NCBI GenBank assembly: GCA_030651765.1
Contig: JAUSBY010000011.1
Location: 62,001-126,000, forward strand
DNA: 64,000 bases
Source of the DNA: Coriobacteriia bacterium
GTDB lineage: Bacteria; Actinomycetota; Coriobacteriia; Anaerosomatales; Anaerosomataceae
Direction of reading: 5' to 3'
The notes below the pieces were generated by a model, which ran no database searches, had not been told where the DNA came from, and worked only from the letters and a program-made list of their open reading frames with translations. Each line of letters opens with the position of its first letter. Position 1 is the first letter of the stretch. Positions 25,411 through 37,216 of this stretch are shown in pieces. Made by a program: the position numbers and the translations under genes.

Positions 25411-26907
25411 CTAGTCCGTCCTGACGCGCGCGCCGTCGACCAACTCGGACACGTCGCTCACAACCACTTGATCGCCCTCGGCCAGGCCGGAGCGGACCTC
25501 GACGAGCGTGTCGGTCAGTCGGCCGATCTCGATCTCGACCCGGGTGACCACGCCGTCTCTCACGACGTACACGTAGTTCGAACTACGGTCCTCGAGCAGC
25601 GCCTCGACCGGCATCGTGATGACGTCTTCGATGGTCTCGACCCGAATCTCGACAGATCCGTTCATGCCGATAAGGATGGACCTGTCGGGATTGGCGATCC
25701 GCAGGATGACGGGGAATGCCGTGCCGGCCGTCGGCGTAAGCACCGACTGGAGCTCTACGCGCTCAACGACTGTCTCGTACTCTTCGTCGGACAGCCCGTC
25801 GAGCGCGATGGCGGCCTCCATGCCCTCAGATACGCGCGTGATATCGGCCTCGTCCACCTGCGCGGTGAACGTGAGTTCCGAGAAGTCCACGATCGAGAAC
25901 GGTGCGGACGCCGGGCTGACCGAGGAGCCCACGGATGGCTGGCCGGCAGCGACACCGGTAAGCGGGTTGGTTATGGTACTGAAGATCACGACTCCATCCA
26001 CCGGGGCCACGATCCTCGCCGAGTCGAGCGTCTCCGCAACGAGGTCACGGGCCTTCGCGGCGGCGGCGATGGCCGCATCGGCGGCTTCGAGAGCCGATGC
26101 GACGCTCGAGGCCTTCGCGAGAGCGTCGCGTTGGGCGACCGCGCCGAGATAGGCCGCATACGCCTGGTCGCGCCCGACCTTAGCCGCAGCCACCGCAGCC
26201 GTGTTGTCCGACGCCGCTGTCAGGGCAGCGAGTCCCTGCCGCGCGCCGAGAAGGTTCGCGGCTGCCTGGTCACGCGCCAGCGCGAGAGCCGCGAGTGCCG
26301 TCTCGAGCGCCGGATCGCGCGGCTCGGGAGCCGGCAGGTAGACGGTTTCGTGGAAGGTTTCGTAGGCCGAGCCAGCAGCCTCAGCGGCGGCCTCGGCAAG
26401 GGCGACAGCCGCTTGCGCCTGCGCGATCTCGGTCGCAGTTGGCGCGCCGAGTCCCGCCTGGGCCGCCTTGTAACGCAGGTCGGCCACCTCGTACGCGGAC
26501 CGGGCCGCCTCGACAGCGGCGTCCGCCGCGCTCCGGTCTCCGGCCCCGGGCACCGCCTTGGCCGCGGCATCACGCTGTGCAAGCGCTCCGGCGTAGGCGG
26601 CCTGGGCCTGCGCCAGCTGTGCCTCGATCGGTCCGCTATCCATCGTCGCGATCACCTGACCGGCGCGAACGCGCTGTCCGTCGGTGACTTCGAGACTGGC
26701 GATCGTCCCCGCTGTTGGCGGGTAGAGGTCGATCTGGTCCTCGGCCGCGATCTTACCCGACGCACTCACGGTGACCGACAGGTCGCCTCTCGTCACGTCG
26801 GCCACGGCCACCTCGGCAGCCCGCGATCCCGCGTAGACGAATGCTGCCGCCGCTCCACCGACCGCAAGCACGGCGATGGCGCCTGCGATTACTTTGCCTT
26901 TCGACAC
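25411..26907 (-). CDS. HlyD/MacA-like periplasmic adaptor subunit
   Basis: 498 residues; GTG at 26907 with GGAGGT 4 nt upstream. An N-terminal membrane anchor (residues 6-26) precedes a lipoyl-like half (LSVTVSASGKIAAEDQ), a long Ala-rich alpha-hairpin (about residues 85-285, predicted coiled coil) and the second lipoyl half (RIVAPVDGVVIF). A beta-barrel and membrane-proximal domain (VEIRVETIEDVITMP) complete the fold. The coiled-coil hairpin is long for a monoderm adaptor. It is the first gene of the three-gene exporter set and follows the HAD phosphatase by 32 nt. Confidence 0.9.
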   Translation of the reverse strand: MSKGKVIAGAIAVLAVGGAAAAFVYAGSRAAEVAVADVTRGDLSVTVSASGKIAAEDQIDLYPPTAGTIASLEVTDGQRVRAGQVIATMDSGPIEAQLAQAQAAYAGALAQRDAAAKAVPGAGDRSAADAAVEAARSAYEVADLRYKAAQAGLGAPTATEIAQAQAAVALAEAAAEAAGSAYETFHETVYLPAPEPRDPALETALAALALARDQAAANLLGARQGLAALTAASDNTAAVAAAKVGRDQAYAAYLGAVAQRDALAKASSVASALEAADAAIAAAAKARDLVAETLDSARIVAPVDGVVIFSTITNPLTGVAAGQPSVGSSVSPASAPFSIVDFSELTFTAQVDEADITRVSEGMEAAIALDGLSDEEYETVVERVELQSVLTPTAGTAFPVILRIANPDRSILIGMNGSVEIRVETIEDVITMPVEALLEDRSSNYVYVVRDGVVTRVEIEIGRLTDTLVEVRSGLAEGDQVVVSDVSELVDGARVRTD

Positions 26908-26939
26908 CCTGACCTCCCTGGGTCCGACAGGTACTCTCT

Positions 26940-27665
26940 CTAGATACGTACGGCCCTCGTCGGAGCCTCCGGGAGCCCGAGAAGGGCCGGCAGACTGCCG
27001 ATGTCGTCGATCACAGCGTCAGGTCCGGCCTGCTCAATCCGCCCTTTGTCGGCGACGCCCCACGTGGCTCCCACTGCTATCGCACCGGCGCCCCTGGCCG
27101 CGGCGATGTCGGCCGGACTGTCGCCTACGTAGACGCATCTCCCGGGGTCCACCCCGATCTCGGCTGCCGCGAGCAACACCGGGGTCGGGTCGGGCTTGTG
27201 CACCGTGGTGTCGTCGGCTGTGACGACCACCGCGAAGAACCTGCCGAGATCGAACAACTCAAGCGCGCGCCATGCCATATGGCTGCTCTTGGAGGTGACG
27301 ATCCCCATCGGCAGCCCACTGGCCGCCACTGACTCGAGCGCCTGCAGCGTGTTGGGGTATAGTCGCGCCATCTCGTCATGCGTCGCATGGTTGAACGCCC
27401 GGTACGACGCGAGTAGGCGCTCGGCCGTGTCCTCGTCGTCCGTGAAGAAGCGCATCTGCCGGGCGAGCGGCACCCCTACGTGGTGCATCAGTACGTCGTC
27501 GGGCAAAGCTTCGCCGAGCACGTCGGCGGTCGCGTGCCGGAAGGACGCGAGAATGTGCGGAATGGTGTCGACGACGGTGCCGTCCAGGTCGAACAGCACC
27601 GCCTGGAGTGTGCCGAGGCGCTCCACTACGCGCGCGGAAACGTTCACCGGGTCACTCTTCGTCAT
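26940..27665 (-). CDS. HAD-family hydrolase, phosphoglycolate phosphatase/PpaX-like
   Basis: 241 residues. HAD motif I is DLDGTVVDT (nucleophile Asp in the first position), motif II is IVTSKS, motif III Lys sits in HKPDPTP and motif IV is [10 protein letters not shown] helical cap lies between motifs I and II. Substrates of close families include phosphoglycolate and pyrophosphate; the sequence does not decide. It overlaps the gyrA stop by 14 nt, so it is translationally coupled to the replication operon. A start about 10 residues further in is possible. Confidence 0.87.
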   Translation of the reverse strand: MTKSDPVNVSARVVERLGTLQAVLFDLDGTVVDTIPHILASFRHATADVLGEALPDDVLMHHVGVPLARQMRFFTDDEDTAERLLASYRAFNHATHDEMARLYPNTLQALESVAASGLPMGIVTSKSSHMAWRALELFDLGRFFAVVVTADDTTVHKPDPTPVLLAAAEIGVDPGRCVYVGDSPADIAAARGAGAIAVGATWGVADKGRIEQAGPDAVIDDIGSLPALLGLPEAPTRAVRI

Positions 27666-30213
27666 CGAAGTCCTCGCTGACGAGGTCCTCGGCCTCCACT
27701 TCGCGCTCGCTCATGCCCGGCACCCGATCGGCCGTCTCCTCGATGAGCGCCTGCTGCCCCTCGACGGTCACGGCCCGCTTCTTCTTCTTGGCGACCACGC
27801 GCGCGATCGCCGAGACGCGATCGGCCTCGCAGACGTTCATGACCTTCACGCCCTGTGTCGACCTGCCGAGCATACTGATGTCCTCTGCCTTCACGCGGAT
27901 GACGACACCGTCTTCCGAGATGAGCATGAGCTCGTGGCCGGGCATGACGATCTTCATGCCTGCGAGACGACCCTTCTTGGCGGTCACCTGGATCGTCTTG
28001 ACGCCCATGCCGCCGCGCCTCTGGATCGGATACTGGTCGACGGGCGTGCGCTTCCCGTATCCGCGCTCGGTCACCACGAACAGCTCGGAACCCGGAGGTG
28101 CGATCTCCATGCCGAGCACCCGATCGTCTCCCTTGACGTTCATCCCTCGCACGCCCATCGTGTCGCGGCCCATCGGGCGAGCATCGCTCTCATCCCACAG
28201 GATGGCCTTGCCCTCGGCCGAGACCATCATCGCGCGCTCGCCGTCACGCACGCGACGCACCGAGATCAGTTCGTCGTCGTCGCGGAGGTTGATGGCGATG
28301 ATGCCGTCGCGACGGCTGCGGTCGTACGCCTGGATCGCGGTCTTCTTCACCATGCCGTGCGCGGTGGCGAACAGCAGGTACTCGAGTTCCGGGAAGTCGC
28401 GGGTGGTGATGACGGCAGCGATCCGCTCGTCCTGCCCGAACGGCAGGAGGTTCACCACAGCTGTGCCGCGCGCATGGCGCGAGCCGACGGGTAGCTCGTG
28501 CACCTTGAGCCGGTACACCTTGCCACGAGAGGAGAAGAAGAGCACATAGTCGTGCGTGGAGCTGATGAACAGATGCTCCACGAAGTCGCTCTCCTTGAGA
28601 CTCACCCCTGAGATGCCCTTGCCGCCGCGCTTCTGCTGACGGTAGGTGGCCACGGGCAGCCGCTTGACGTAGCCGGCCTTCGTGATGGTGACGACCATGT
28701 CCTCCTCGGCGATGAGGTCTTCGACATCGAGGTCGTGGGCCACGCCCGAGATCTCGGTCCTCCGCGGGTTGCCGTACTTCTCGCGGATCTCGGCCATCTC
28801 GTCTTTGATGATCTGCAGCACCAGCGCCATGTCGCCGAGGACCTTCGTGTACCAGGCGATCTTCTCGCGCAAATCCGTGAGCTCTTCCTCGATCTTGGAA
28901 CGCTCGAGACCGGTCAGGCGGCGCAGGCGCATCTCGAGGATGGCGTCGGTCTGCGCCTCTGACAGGCCGAAGCGGGCGATGAGACCGGCCTTGGCCTCGG
29001 CGTCGTCGGCGCTTCCGCGAATGATCTTGATGACCTCGTCGATGTTGTCGAGGGCGATGACATACCCCTCGAGGATGTGCGCCCGCTCCTCGGCCTTGCG
29101 CAGGTCGTACTTCGTACGCCGGACGATGACGTCCTTCTGATGCTCCACATAGTGGTGGAGCATCTGCTTCAGTGGGAGCTCGCGGGGCACTCCGTCGACG
29201 AGCGCCAGCTGGATGATGCCGATCCCGGTCTCAAGTGGGGTGTGCTTGTACAGCTTGTTGAGAACGACTTGCGGGATCGCGACCTGCTTGAGCTCCACGA
29301 CCACACGCATGCCCTTGCGGTCCGACTCGTCACGCAAGTCGGATATTTCGGGGAGTTTCTTCTCGCGCACCAGTTCGGCGATCTTCAGCACGAGTTTGGA
29401 CTTGTTCACCGCGTAGGGGATCTCCGTGATGATGATGCGCATACGGCCGGTTGTTGTCTGCTCGGCGTACGCCTTGCCGCGCACCTTGATCGAGCCACGC
29501 CCGGTCTCGTAGGCCGAGAGGATGCCCTCGCGGCCCATGATCGAGCCGCCTGTGGGAAAGTCGGGCCCGGGCATGTGGACCATGAGGCCCTCGGTCGTGA
29601 TCTCCGGGTCGTCGATGAGCGCGGTTGTGGCGTCGATCACCTCAGCCAAGTTGTGTGGCGGGATGTTCGTTGCCATACCCACCGCGATGCCCGCCGAGCC
29701 GTTGACGAGCAGGTTCGGGTAACGCGCAGGAAGCACGAGTGGCTCGGTGAGCGACTCGTCGTAGTTGGGGCCGAAGTCGACCGTCTCCTTCTCTAGGTCG
29801 CGGAGGAGTTCCATCGCCGGGCGGGCGAGGCGGGACTCCGTGTAGCGCATGGCCGCTGCCGAGTCACCGTCGACGGAACCGAAGTTGCCGTGGCCGTCTA
29901 CCAGTGGTGCGCGCATCGCGAAGTCCTGCGCCATGCGCACCATCGTGTCGTATACGGCCGAGTCGCCGTGGGGGTGATACTTGCCGATGACCTCACCGAC
30001 GGTCCACGCGGACTTCTTATACGCGCGGGTGGGCGTGAGCCCTGACTCGTGCATCGCATAGAGGATGCGTCGGTGAACAGGCTTGAGCCCGTCACGCACA
30101 TCGGGAAGCGCGCGGGCGACGATGACGCTCATCGCGTACTCAAGGAACGACGAGCGAAGCTCGTCCTCGATATCGATGGGCATCACGCTTGATGCGTTCA
30201 GGGGCTCAGTCAC
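27652..30213 (-). CDS. gyrA: DNA gyrase subunit A
   Basis: 853 residues. The winged-helix/tower domain carries the catalytic Tyr124 in [10 protein letters not shown]. The quinolone-determining stretch [12 protein letters not shown] has Ser85 and Asp89, the wild-type susceptible pair by analogy with E. coli Ser83/Asp87. The C-terminal beta-pinwheel contains the GyrA box QKRGGKG. The tail is acidic ([14 protein letters not shown]). Together with GyrB it introduces negative supercoils ahead of replication. It begins 17 nt after the stop of the small membrane protein that separates it from gyrB. Confidence 0.98.
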   Translation of the reverse strand: MTEPLNASSVMPIDIEDELRSSFLEYAMSVIVARALPDVRDGLKPVHRRILYAMHESGLTPTRAYKKSAWTVGEVIGKYHPHGDSAVYDTMVRMAQDFAMRAPLVDGHGNFGSVDGDSAAAMRYTESRLARPAMELLRDLEKETVDFGPNYDESLTEPLVLPARYPNLLVNGSAGIAVGMATNIPPHNLAEVIDATTALIDDPEITTEGLMVHMPGPDFPTGGSIMGREGILSAYETGRGSIKVRGKAYAEQTTTGRMRIIITEIPYAVNKSKLVLKIAELVREKKLPEISDLRDESDRKGMRVVVELKQVAIPQVVLNKLYKHTPLETGIGIIQLALVDGVPRELPLKQMLHHYVEHQKDVIVRRTKYDLRKAEERAHILEGYVIALDNIDEVIKIIRGSADDAEAKAGLIARFGLSEAQTDAILEMRLRRLTGLERSKIEEELTDLREKIAWYTKVLGDMALVLQIIKDEMAEIREKYGNPRRTEISGVAHDLDVEDLIAEEDMVVTITKAGYVKRLPVATYRQQKRGGKGISGVSLKESDFVEHLFISSTHDYVLFFSSRGKVYRLKVHELPVGSRHARGTAVVNLLPFGQDERIAAVITTRDFPELEYLLFATAHGMVKKTAIQAYDRSRRDGIIAINLRDDDELISVRRVRDGERAMMVSAEGKAILWDESDARPMGRDTMGVRGMNVKGDDRVLGMEIAPPGSELFVVTERGYGKRTPVDQYPIQRRGGMGVKTIQVTAKKGRLAGMKIVMPGHELMLISEDGVVIRVKAEDISMLGRSTQGVKVMNVCEADRVSAIARVVAKKKKRAVTVEGQQALIEETADRVPGMSEREVEAEDLVSEDFDDEE

Positions 30214-30230
30214 TTAGCCGTCTCTCCTCG

Positions 30231-30755
30231 TCAGCGGTGGTACTTGCGGAACAGCAGGAATGCACCAGCCAGGAAGCCGAGCCCCGCGAGGAGCACGACG
30301 AAGGACATCGTTGCCGCCAGCATCGTGCTGGCAGCGTCGCTGGCGCCGACGCGCGCGAACAGCACGGCCGCCTGCACGATCACGAACAACCCGGTGACCG
30401 CAAAGAAGCCGATCACTACGTCGATCAGCACCTTGTTCGCTTCGGCGGGCCGGGGTTCTTCCATTCGCAACTCGACCAGCATCGCGTCGATCCGCGATTC
30501 CGGCAGCACTGGCTCGGTCTCCGCGGCTGGCTCTGGCTGCGTCACCTCTGCCAAAGGCGCGGGCAAAACAGGTGTGGGTAGCTCCTCCGCGGCCGGCTCC
30601 GCCACGACTTCCGGCGGCTGCTCCCGGGCCGCTTTCAGTGCGGCGTCGAGTTGTTGCTCGGCCCGCCGAGCCTCGCGCTCGCGCTCGAAGCGCTCGAACG
30701 CTTCCCTCTCCCAGGGAGGCGGCTCGAATCGTCGCTGCTGGTCTTCGGCGGCCAT
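30231..30755 (-). CDS. Conserved-looking two-helix membrane protein between gyrB and gyrA
   Basis: 174 residues, no family recognised. The N-terminal 50 residues are highly charged and probably coiled (WEREAFERFEREREARRAEQ), followed by a Pro/Glu-rich linker (about 55-95) and two hydrophobic helices near 110-132 and 140-165, ending in FRKYHR. A cytoplasmic coiled domain tethered by a membrane hairpin is the likely shape. It lies inside the gyrase operon with 27 nt to gyrB and 17 nt to gyrA. Mycobacteria have a membrane protein near gyrA (DUF3566), but no clear similarity is seen. Confidence 0.8.
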   Translation of the reverse strand: MAAEDQQRRFEPPPWEREAFERFEREREARRAEQQLDAALKAAREQPPEVVAEPAAEELPTPVLPAPLAEVTQPEPAAETEPVLPESRIDAMLVELRMEEPRPAEANKVLIDVVIGFFAVTGLFVIVQAAVLFARVGASDAASTMLAATMSFVVLLAGLGFLAGAFLLFRKYHR

Positions 30756-30782
30756 CGTCGTTCTCCATGCGCTGTCGTGTCG

Positions 30783-32775
<1,993 letters not shown>

Positions 32776-32829
32776 GTGTACCACAACTAGTGGTTTCACA
32801 CTCTCCGGGGGAGAGCCTTCGGCGGTCTC

Positions 32830-33363
32830 TCACGGACCATCGGCAGAGCGTGTACGAGCCCCTTTCTTTCTCTCGAGATCCTTGACCATCACCCGGCGAG
32901 CGACCTCACGCAAACGGGGGTCATGGATCACCGCGGCTACATGCGCCACCTGGTCGAGTTCGGTTGCGTCGAGAGGCTCCGGGGCGATGTCGTCGGCAAC
33001 GTAGAACGCATCGGTCTCCGTCGCTATGGTCTCCCAGTTCGCCTGATCGGAGACCTTGCGGGAGACAGTGAACCGTATCGCTGTGACCGCAGTGTGACCC
33101 AGGTGTGTGTTCAGCCTATCTGTCAGCTGATCCGACATGAGGGATAGCTGGTTAGCCCACGCGGCGCTGTCCACGTAGACGACGAACTCCCCGTTGTCCC
33201 GAAGCGCGAAGCCGTACGTGTGACGGTCGATCTCGGACCCGGCCACGTCCCTCCACGCCGCGATGGCCTCTGCGCCAAAGCGCCTGCCTTTTGGATCGGC
33301 CCGCTTGAGAACCCTCGCGGCGACATCCCCCAGCCCTTTGAGTTCACGTCTGCGCGCCATCAC
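32830..33363 (-). CDS. DciA-like protein (DUF721)
   Basis: 177 residues; GTG at 33363 or ATG at 33360, overlapping the recF stop. The DUF721 core is present: FGAEAIAAWRDVAGSEIDRHT and FVVYVDSAAWANQLSLM. DciA is the widespread replicative-helicase loader/operator of bacteria lacking DnaC or DnaI, and in actinobacteria its gene lies between recF and gyrB as here. The N-terminal residues are basic, and the C-terminal third, after an acidic patch, is family-variable. Function in helicase loading is by homology. Confidence 0.85.
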   Translation of the reverse strand: MMARRRELKGLGDVAARVLKRADPKGRRFGAEAIAAWRDVAGSEIDRHTYGFALRDNGEFVVYVDSAAWANQLSLMSDQLTDRLNTHLGHTAVTAIRFTVSRKVSDQANWETIATETDAFYVADDIAPEPLDATELDQVAHVAAVIHDPRLREVARRVMVKDLERKKGARTRSADGP

Positions 33364-34463
33364 TCCCCGCTCCCAACCGGGATGATGAGCGCCGACCTCA
33401 ACAGCGCGGGATCGAAGTACCCGGTGTTCGTCGTTGTGATGAACGTCTGTATGTCCTGTTGCATGAGCTCGGTGAGGGCAGCGCGCCGAGTGGAGTCGAG
33501 CTCCGACATCACGTCATCAAGCAGGAGTATGGGGGCCTTCCCGACCACCTCGCGGACCACCGCGACCTCCGCCCACTTCCACGCGAGCGCGATCGTGCGC
33601 TGCTGCCCCTGGCTCGCAAACGTGCGGGCATCATGCCCTTCGATGGTGAACACGATGTCGTCGCGGTGTGGTCCGACAAGTGATATGCCGCGCGCGATCT
33701 CTTCTGAATGCCTGCGCTCGAGTTCTGCCCGCATACTCTCGACGATCTCTCCGGCGGGTATGTCTGTCCCGAGCGAGCGCTCCCCGATCCCGCACCTGCC
33801 CCACATGTTCATCTCCAGCTTTTCGCCACCCGAGAGACTCCCATACACACCGACCGCCGCTTGCATGATCCGTCTGGCAAGCCTGCGGCGATGTGCGTAG
33901 AGCTTGCTGCCAAGGACCACGAGCTGCTCAGTCCATGGATCAAGTAGTTGTCTGTCAGCCCCGTCCTTCAGCGCAGCGTTCCTCTGTCGGACCACGCGCG
34001 CATACTCGCGGCGCAGCGCTCCATACGTGACTGACAGCTGATCGCCGAGAAGGTCGAGTGTCGACCTGCGCCGTTCGGCCGGACCTTTGACGATCGTCAG
34101 GTCGTCTGGTGTGAATATGACGGCGGGTACGAACCGTGTCGCATCGAGTGTCCGCCTCTTCACTGAACCGGACGATCGCCACATTCTCGACCCCGAACCG
34201 TGTATGAGGAGTTCGACACCGGCTGCCGAGTTGGCACCCTCGGCCTTCATCGATATCTTGGCTTCACTCGCCCCCCAGCGTACTACCTCGGACCATCGAG
34301 GGTTCCGGAATGAACGTCCTGTCGTGATCATTTCGAGACTTTCGATGATGTTCGTTTTGCCGGCGGCGTTCGGTCCGACGAAGACCGTGAGTGCACCCTC
34401 GGGTTCAACGCTCAGTGATGCGTAGCTCCGGAAGTCGGTGAGTTCTAAGTGTGTGATCCGCAC
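33360..34463 (-). CDS. recF: DNA replication/repair protein RecF
   Basis: 367 residues. Walker A is GPNAAGKT (residues 30-37), the ABC-type signature is LSGGEKLE, Walker B is PILLLDDVMSELD and a D-loop follows. RecF binds gapped DNA with RecR to help load RecA. The gene starts 16 nt after the dnaN stop, in the classical dnaA-dnaN-recF order. Confidence 0.96.
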   Translation of the reverse strand: MRITHLELTDFRSYASLSVEPEGALTVFVGPNAAGKTNIIESLEMITTGRSFRNPRWSEVVRWGASEAKISMKAEGANSAAGVELLIHGSGSRMWRSSGSVKRRTLDATRFVPAVIFTPDDLTIVKGPAERRRSTLDLLGDQLSVTYGALRREYARVVRQRNAALKDGADRQLLDPWTEQLVVLGSKLYAHRRRLARRIMQAAVGVYGSLSGGEKLEMNMWGRCGIGERSLGTDIPAGEIVESMRAELERRHSEEIARGISLVGPHRDDIVFTIEGHDARTFASQGQQRTIALAWKWAEVAVVREVVGKAPILLLDDVMSELDSTRRAALTELMQQDIQTFITTTNTGYFDPALLRSALIIPVGSGE

Positions 34464-34479
34464 GCTTGAGCGCGCTCGT

Positions 34480-35580
34480 TCAGCCGAGACGGACAGGCAT
34501 CAGCAGGTAGACGAAACCATCACCCTCTGCCGGTTTCAGTACACCCGGCTTGAGTGGGCTCGTCACCTCGATGGCTACCGTATCGCTCTCGGAGATGGCA
34601 ACACCGTCCAGGAGATAGCCGTGGTTGAACGCGATCTCGACATCTTCTCCTTCCGGTGTGACTTGGATGTCTTCGGTCGCGTCACCAACATCCTGTGTGT
34701 TGGCCGACAGCGTCAGCGTGTGATCACTCGATGAGATCCTCACCCTGAGGGGTGTGTTGTGTTGGGCCATAAGGGACACACGTTTGACAGCCTCGAGGAG
34801 CTCCGCTCGATCGACCACCGCTCTTGTGGTGTACTCCTTCGGGAGTAGTTGGCGGTAGTTGGGAAACGATCCCTCGATGCGCCGGGAAATGAATGTCGTA
34901 TCGCCGAACGAGAAGACGACCTGGTTTTCGGAGACGCCGAGAGAGATGGTCTGCGACGATCCGACGAGCTTAGCTATGTCCTCCATAGCTTTACCCGGAA
35001 CGACGAGTTCGATGTCGCCGACAACCCCCTCAACCGCTACCTCTCGCACACACAGGCGATACGAATCAGTCGCAACCATCTTCAACATGCCTGAGTCGAC
35101 GATCACGAGGATTCCTGTAAGAACAGGGCGTGTCTCATCACGACTGACCGACCGTGAAACCTGATGCACGACGTGGGAGAAGACCTCTGTGGGGAGAGTG
35201 ATCGTGTCGGTGGGTTCCACTTCAGGGAACCGCGGGTAGTCTTCGGCTGATAGCGTCTTGATCGTGAAGTTCGACTGCCCACAGGAGATGGTTGCGGTTC
35301 CGGGTTGCGATGTGTCTATAGTGACCGCCGCCTCAGGAAGGCTGCGGATGATATCAGTGAGCAATTTGCCGGGAACGACGCTCTGTCCTGCCTCTTCAAC
35401 CCGGGCGGTCGCAGATGTCTTGATCGATATTTCGAGATCTGTTGCCTGGAAGACGACTTTGTCACCCTGGGATGATAGATAGATTCCGGAAAGGATGGGG
35501 AGCGTGGTCCGTGAGGACAGTGCTCGTGAGACAGTCGACAGGGCCTCAAGGAGGGTTCCTCTGGCGATCGAGACCTTCAT
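34480..35580 (-). CDS. dnaN: DNA polymerase III sliding clamp, beta subunit
   Basis: 366 residues, ATG at 35580 with GAGGA 6 nt upstream. All three clamp domains are present, beginning MKVSIARGTLLEALSTVSRAL, with the second-domain start ITLPTEVFSHVVHQVSRSVS and the C-terminal YLLMPVRLG. The protein forms a ring that tethers the replicative polymerase. It is separated from dnaA by 232 nt that hold the probable unwinding region of oriC. Confidence 0.97.
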   Translation of the reverse strand: MKVSIARGTLLEALSTVSRALSSRTTLPILSGIYLSSQGDKVVFQATDLEISIKTSATARVEEAGQSVVPGKLLTDIIRSLPEAAVTIDTSQPGTATISCGQSNFTIKTLSAEDYPRFPEVEPTDTITLPTEVFSHVVHQVSRSVSRDETRPVLTGILVIVDSGMLKMVATDSYRLCVREVAVEGVVGDIELVVPGKAMEDIAKLVGSSQTISLGVSENQVVFSFGDTTFISRRIEGSFPNYRQLLPKEYTTRAVVDRAELLEAVKRVSLMAQHNTPLRVRISSSDHTLTLSANTQDVGDATEDIQVTPEGEDVEIAFNHGYLLDGVAISESDTVAIEVTSPLKPGVLKPAEGDGFVYLLMPVRLG

Positions 35581-35616
35581 ACCGCGTCCTCTCTCTTATC
35601 TCTCTTTAGATATCTG

Positions 35617-35637
35617 ACAACAGTAGCAGTAGTAATA
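35617..35637 (-). other. DnaA-trio-like element (probable origin unwinding region)
   Basis: On the minus strand the tract reads TAT TAC TAC TGC TAC TGT TGT. It follows a GCCCC patch and two abutting DnaA-like boxes, CGTACACA-type (35643-35651) and TAATCCACA (35652-35660). Box, GC patch and triplet tract in that order match the B. subtilis DnaA-trio arrangement, where DnaA is loaded onto single-stranded DNA. A TATCT/TTTAGA-rich stretch lies just beyond. Confidence 0.6.
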
Positions 35638-35642
35638 GGGGC

Positions 35643-35763
35643 TGTGTACGGTGTGGATTACGCCTGTTCTCGCTGCTCACCTATCCTGTGGGTACTGTTG
35701 ATGGCTTGTGGGGCGTTTGTACCAATCCATCAACACAATCCACAGATCGCAGAACTATCCACA
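35643..35763. other. DnaA box cluster between dnaA and dnaN (oriC)
   Basis: Boxes: a weak TGTGTACGG (35643-35651), TGTGGATTA (35652-35660), CAATCCACA (35736-35744) and CTATCCACA (35755-35763), compared with consensus TTATCCACA. The 232-nt interval lacks any gene. Together with the triplet tract this is the best candidate for the melting site of the origin. Confidence 0.7.
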
Positions 35764-35812
35764 CCTCCACATAGTTGTCCATGTACCGCCGCACATACTA
35801 TGCACACGTTGT

Positions 35813-37204
35813 TCACGTGCGTTGTCTGACGAGATTAGTGAGCGTCTGAATCTGGTTGTAGACGTCCCTCTGTTCTTTCATCAAGCGCTGGATCTTCGTG
35901 TTCGCGTGGATGACGGTAGTATGGTCTCGTCCCCCGAAGCCAGCTCCGATAGCGGGGAGAGAGAGGTCCGTGAGTTCGCGTGTGAGATACATCGCTATCT
36001 GGCGGGGGAAGACGATCGACTGCGTTCTCTTGTCACCGATTAACTCGTTCTTACTGACGCCATAGAACCTGCAGACCTCCTGCTGGATTGTTGTCATAGA
36101 GATGGGTTTGATGGAGCGCTCGGGGAAGATGTCCTTCAGGACACTATGTGCCAGATCGAGGCTCATCGGGTGGCGGGTGACTGAGCTGAATGCGACAACC
36201 CGCAAGAGCGCACCCTCCAACTCACGGATGTTGTTGGAGAAGCGATCGGCGATCAAGGAGAAGACATCGTCGGGAACGACCAGGTTGTCGGCCTCGGCTT
36301 TGCGGCGAAGGATGGCGATGCGTGTCTCCAGGTCGGGTGGCTGGATGTCTGCAATGAGACCCCAACCAAAACGCGTCCGGAGGCGTTCTTCGATATCGCC
36401 GATCTCGGCGGGTGGCCTGTCCGAGGAGAGCACGATCTGTTTACCAGCTTCGCGCAGAGTGTTGAACGTATGGAAGAACTCGGTCTGAGTCCCCTCTTTG
36501 CCAGCAATGAATTGGATGTCGTCGATGAGAAGCACGTCGTTCTCACGATATGACCGGCGGAAGCCCTCCATCCGGCTCTTGTCACGGTCTCCGATGGAGT
36601 TGATGAAGTCGTTGACGAACTGTTCACTGGAAACGTACTTGACTTTCATATGCGGGTAACTCGCCTGAACATAGGAGCCAATGGCCTGAAGAAGGTGTGT
36701 CTTGCCGAGTCCCGCTCCTCCGTAGATGAACAGAGGGTTATAGGCCGAGCCGGGTGTCTCCGCCGCTGCGAGAGCGACGTGATACGAGAACTGGTTGGAT
36801 GCACCAACGACGAACGAGTCGAATGTGCACTTCGGGTTCAGTTCGATCTCTGTTTGGCGGGCCCCTCGGCGCGTGGTGGTCGGGGGCGCTGAATCAGTCA
36901 ATGCGGGCGGTGCAGCCTCGACAACCTCCAACACCGGCTCGATGACGATGGGAGCGCCAGCCACACTGAACTTCACAGCCATCGGGGATCCGGTGACCTG
37001 CGTGAGGGCAGACGTCAGTAAGCTGGCGTAGCGCGTCTCGAGCCAATCCCTGGCGAAATCATTCTGGACCGCGACGACCATCTCGTGATCGACGATACCC
37101 ATAGGAGACGTCTGCTCGAACCAGGTCTTGAATGTCGGGGTGTTGAGTTCTCCCCGCACAACATCGAGCGTATCCTGCCACACCTGATCCACGTCGAGAA
37201 TCAC
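35813..37204 (-). CDS. dnaA: Chromosomal replication initiator protein DnaA
   Basis: 463 residues, GTG at 37204 with AAGGCGG upstream. Domain I covers residues 1-80 and a short Pro/Thr-rich domain II about 95-115. The AAA+ domain III has Walker [10 protein letters not shown] (162-170), Walker B LLIDDIQF and sensor residues. Domain IV has the DnaA signature [11 protein letters not shown], which reads the DnaA boxes. It starts only 12 nt after the stop of the GHKL-ATPase gene, so both are expected on one transcript. DnaA boxes lie on both sides of the pair. Confidence 0.98.
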   Translation of the reverse strand: MILDVDQVWQDTLDVVRGELNTPTFKTWFEQTSPMGIVDHEMVVAVQNDFARDWLETRYASLLTSALTQVTGSPMAVKFSVAGAPIVIEPVLEVVEAAPPALTDSAPPTTTRRGARQTEIELNPKCTFDSFVVGASNQFSYHVALAAAETPGSAYNPLFIYGGAGLGKTHLLQAIGSYVQASYPHMKVKYVSSEQFVNDFINSIGDRDKSRMEGFRRSYRENDVLLIDDIQFIAGKEGTQTEFFHTFNTLREAGKQIVLSSDRPPAEIGDIEERLRTRFGWGLIADIQPPDLETRIAILRRKAEADNLVVPDDVFSLIADRFSNNIRELEGALLRVVAFSSVTRHPMSLDLAHSVLKDIFPERSIKPISMTTIQQEVCRFYGVSKNELIGDKRTQSIVFPRQIAMYLTRELTDLSLPAIGAGFGGRDHTTVIHANTKIQRLMKEQRDVYNQIQTLTNLVRQRT

Positions 37205-37216
37205 GAGATCGCCGCC

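Noticed and set aside
25234-26943. A 569-codon open frame antisense to the HlyD-like adaptor
   Set aside because: Shadow frame with no ribosome site or family motif; the adaptor on the other strand is well supported.
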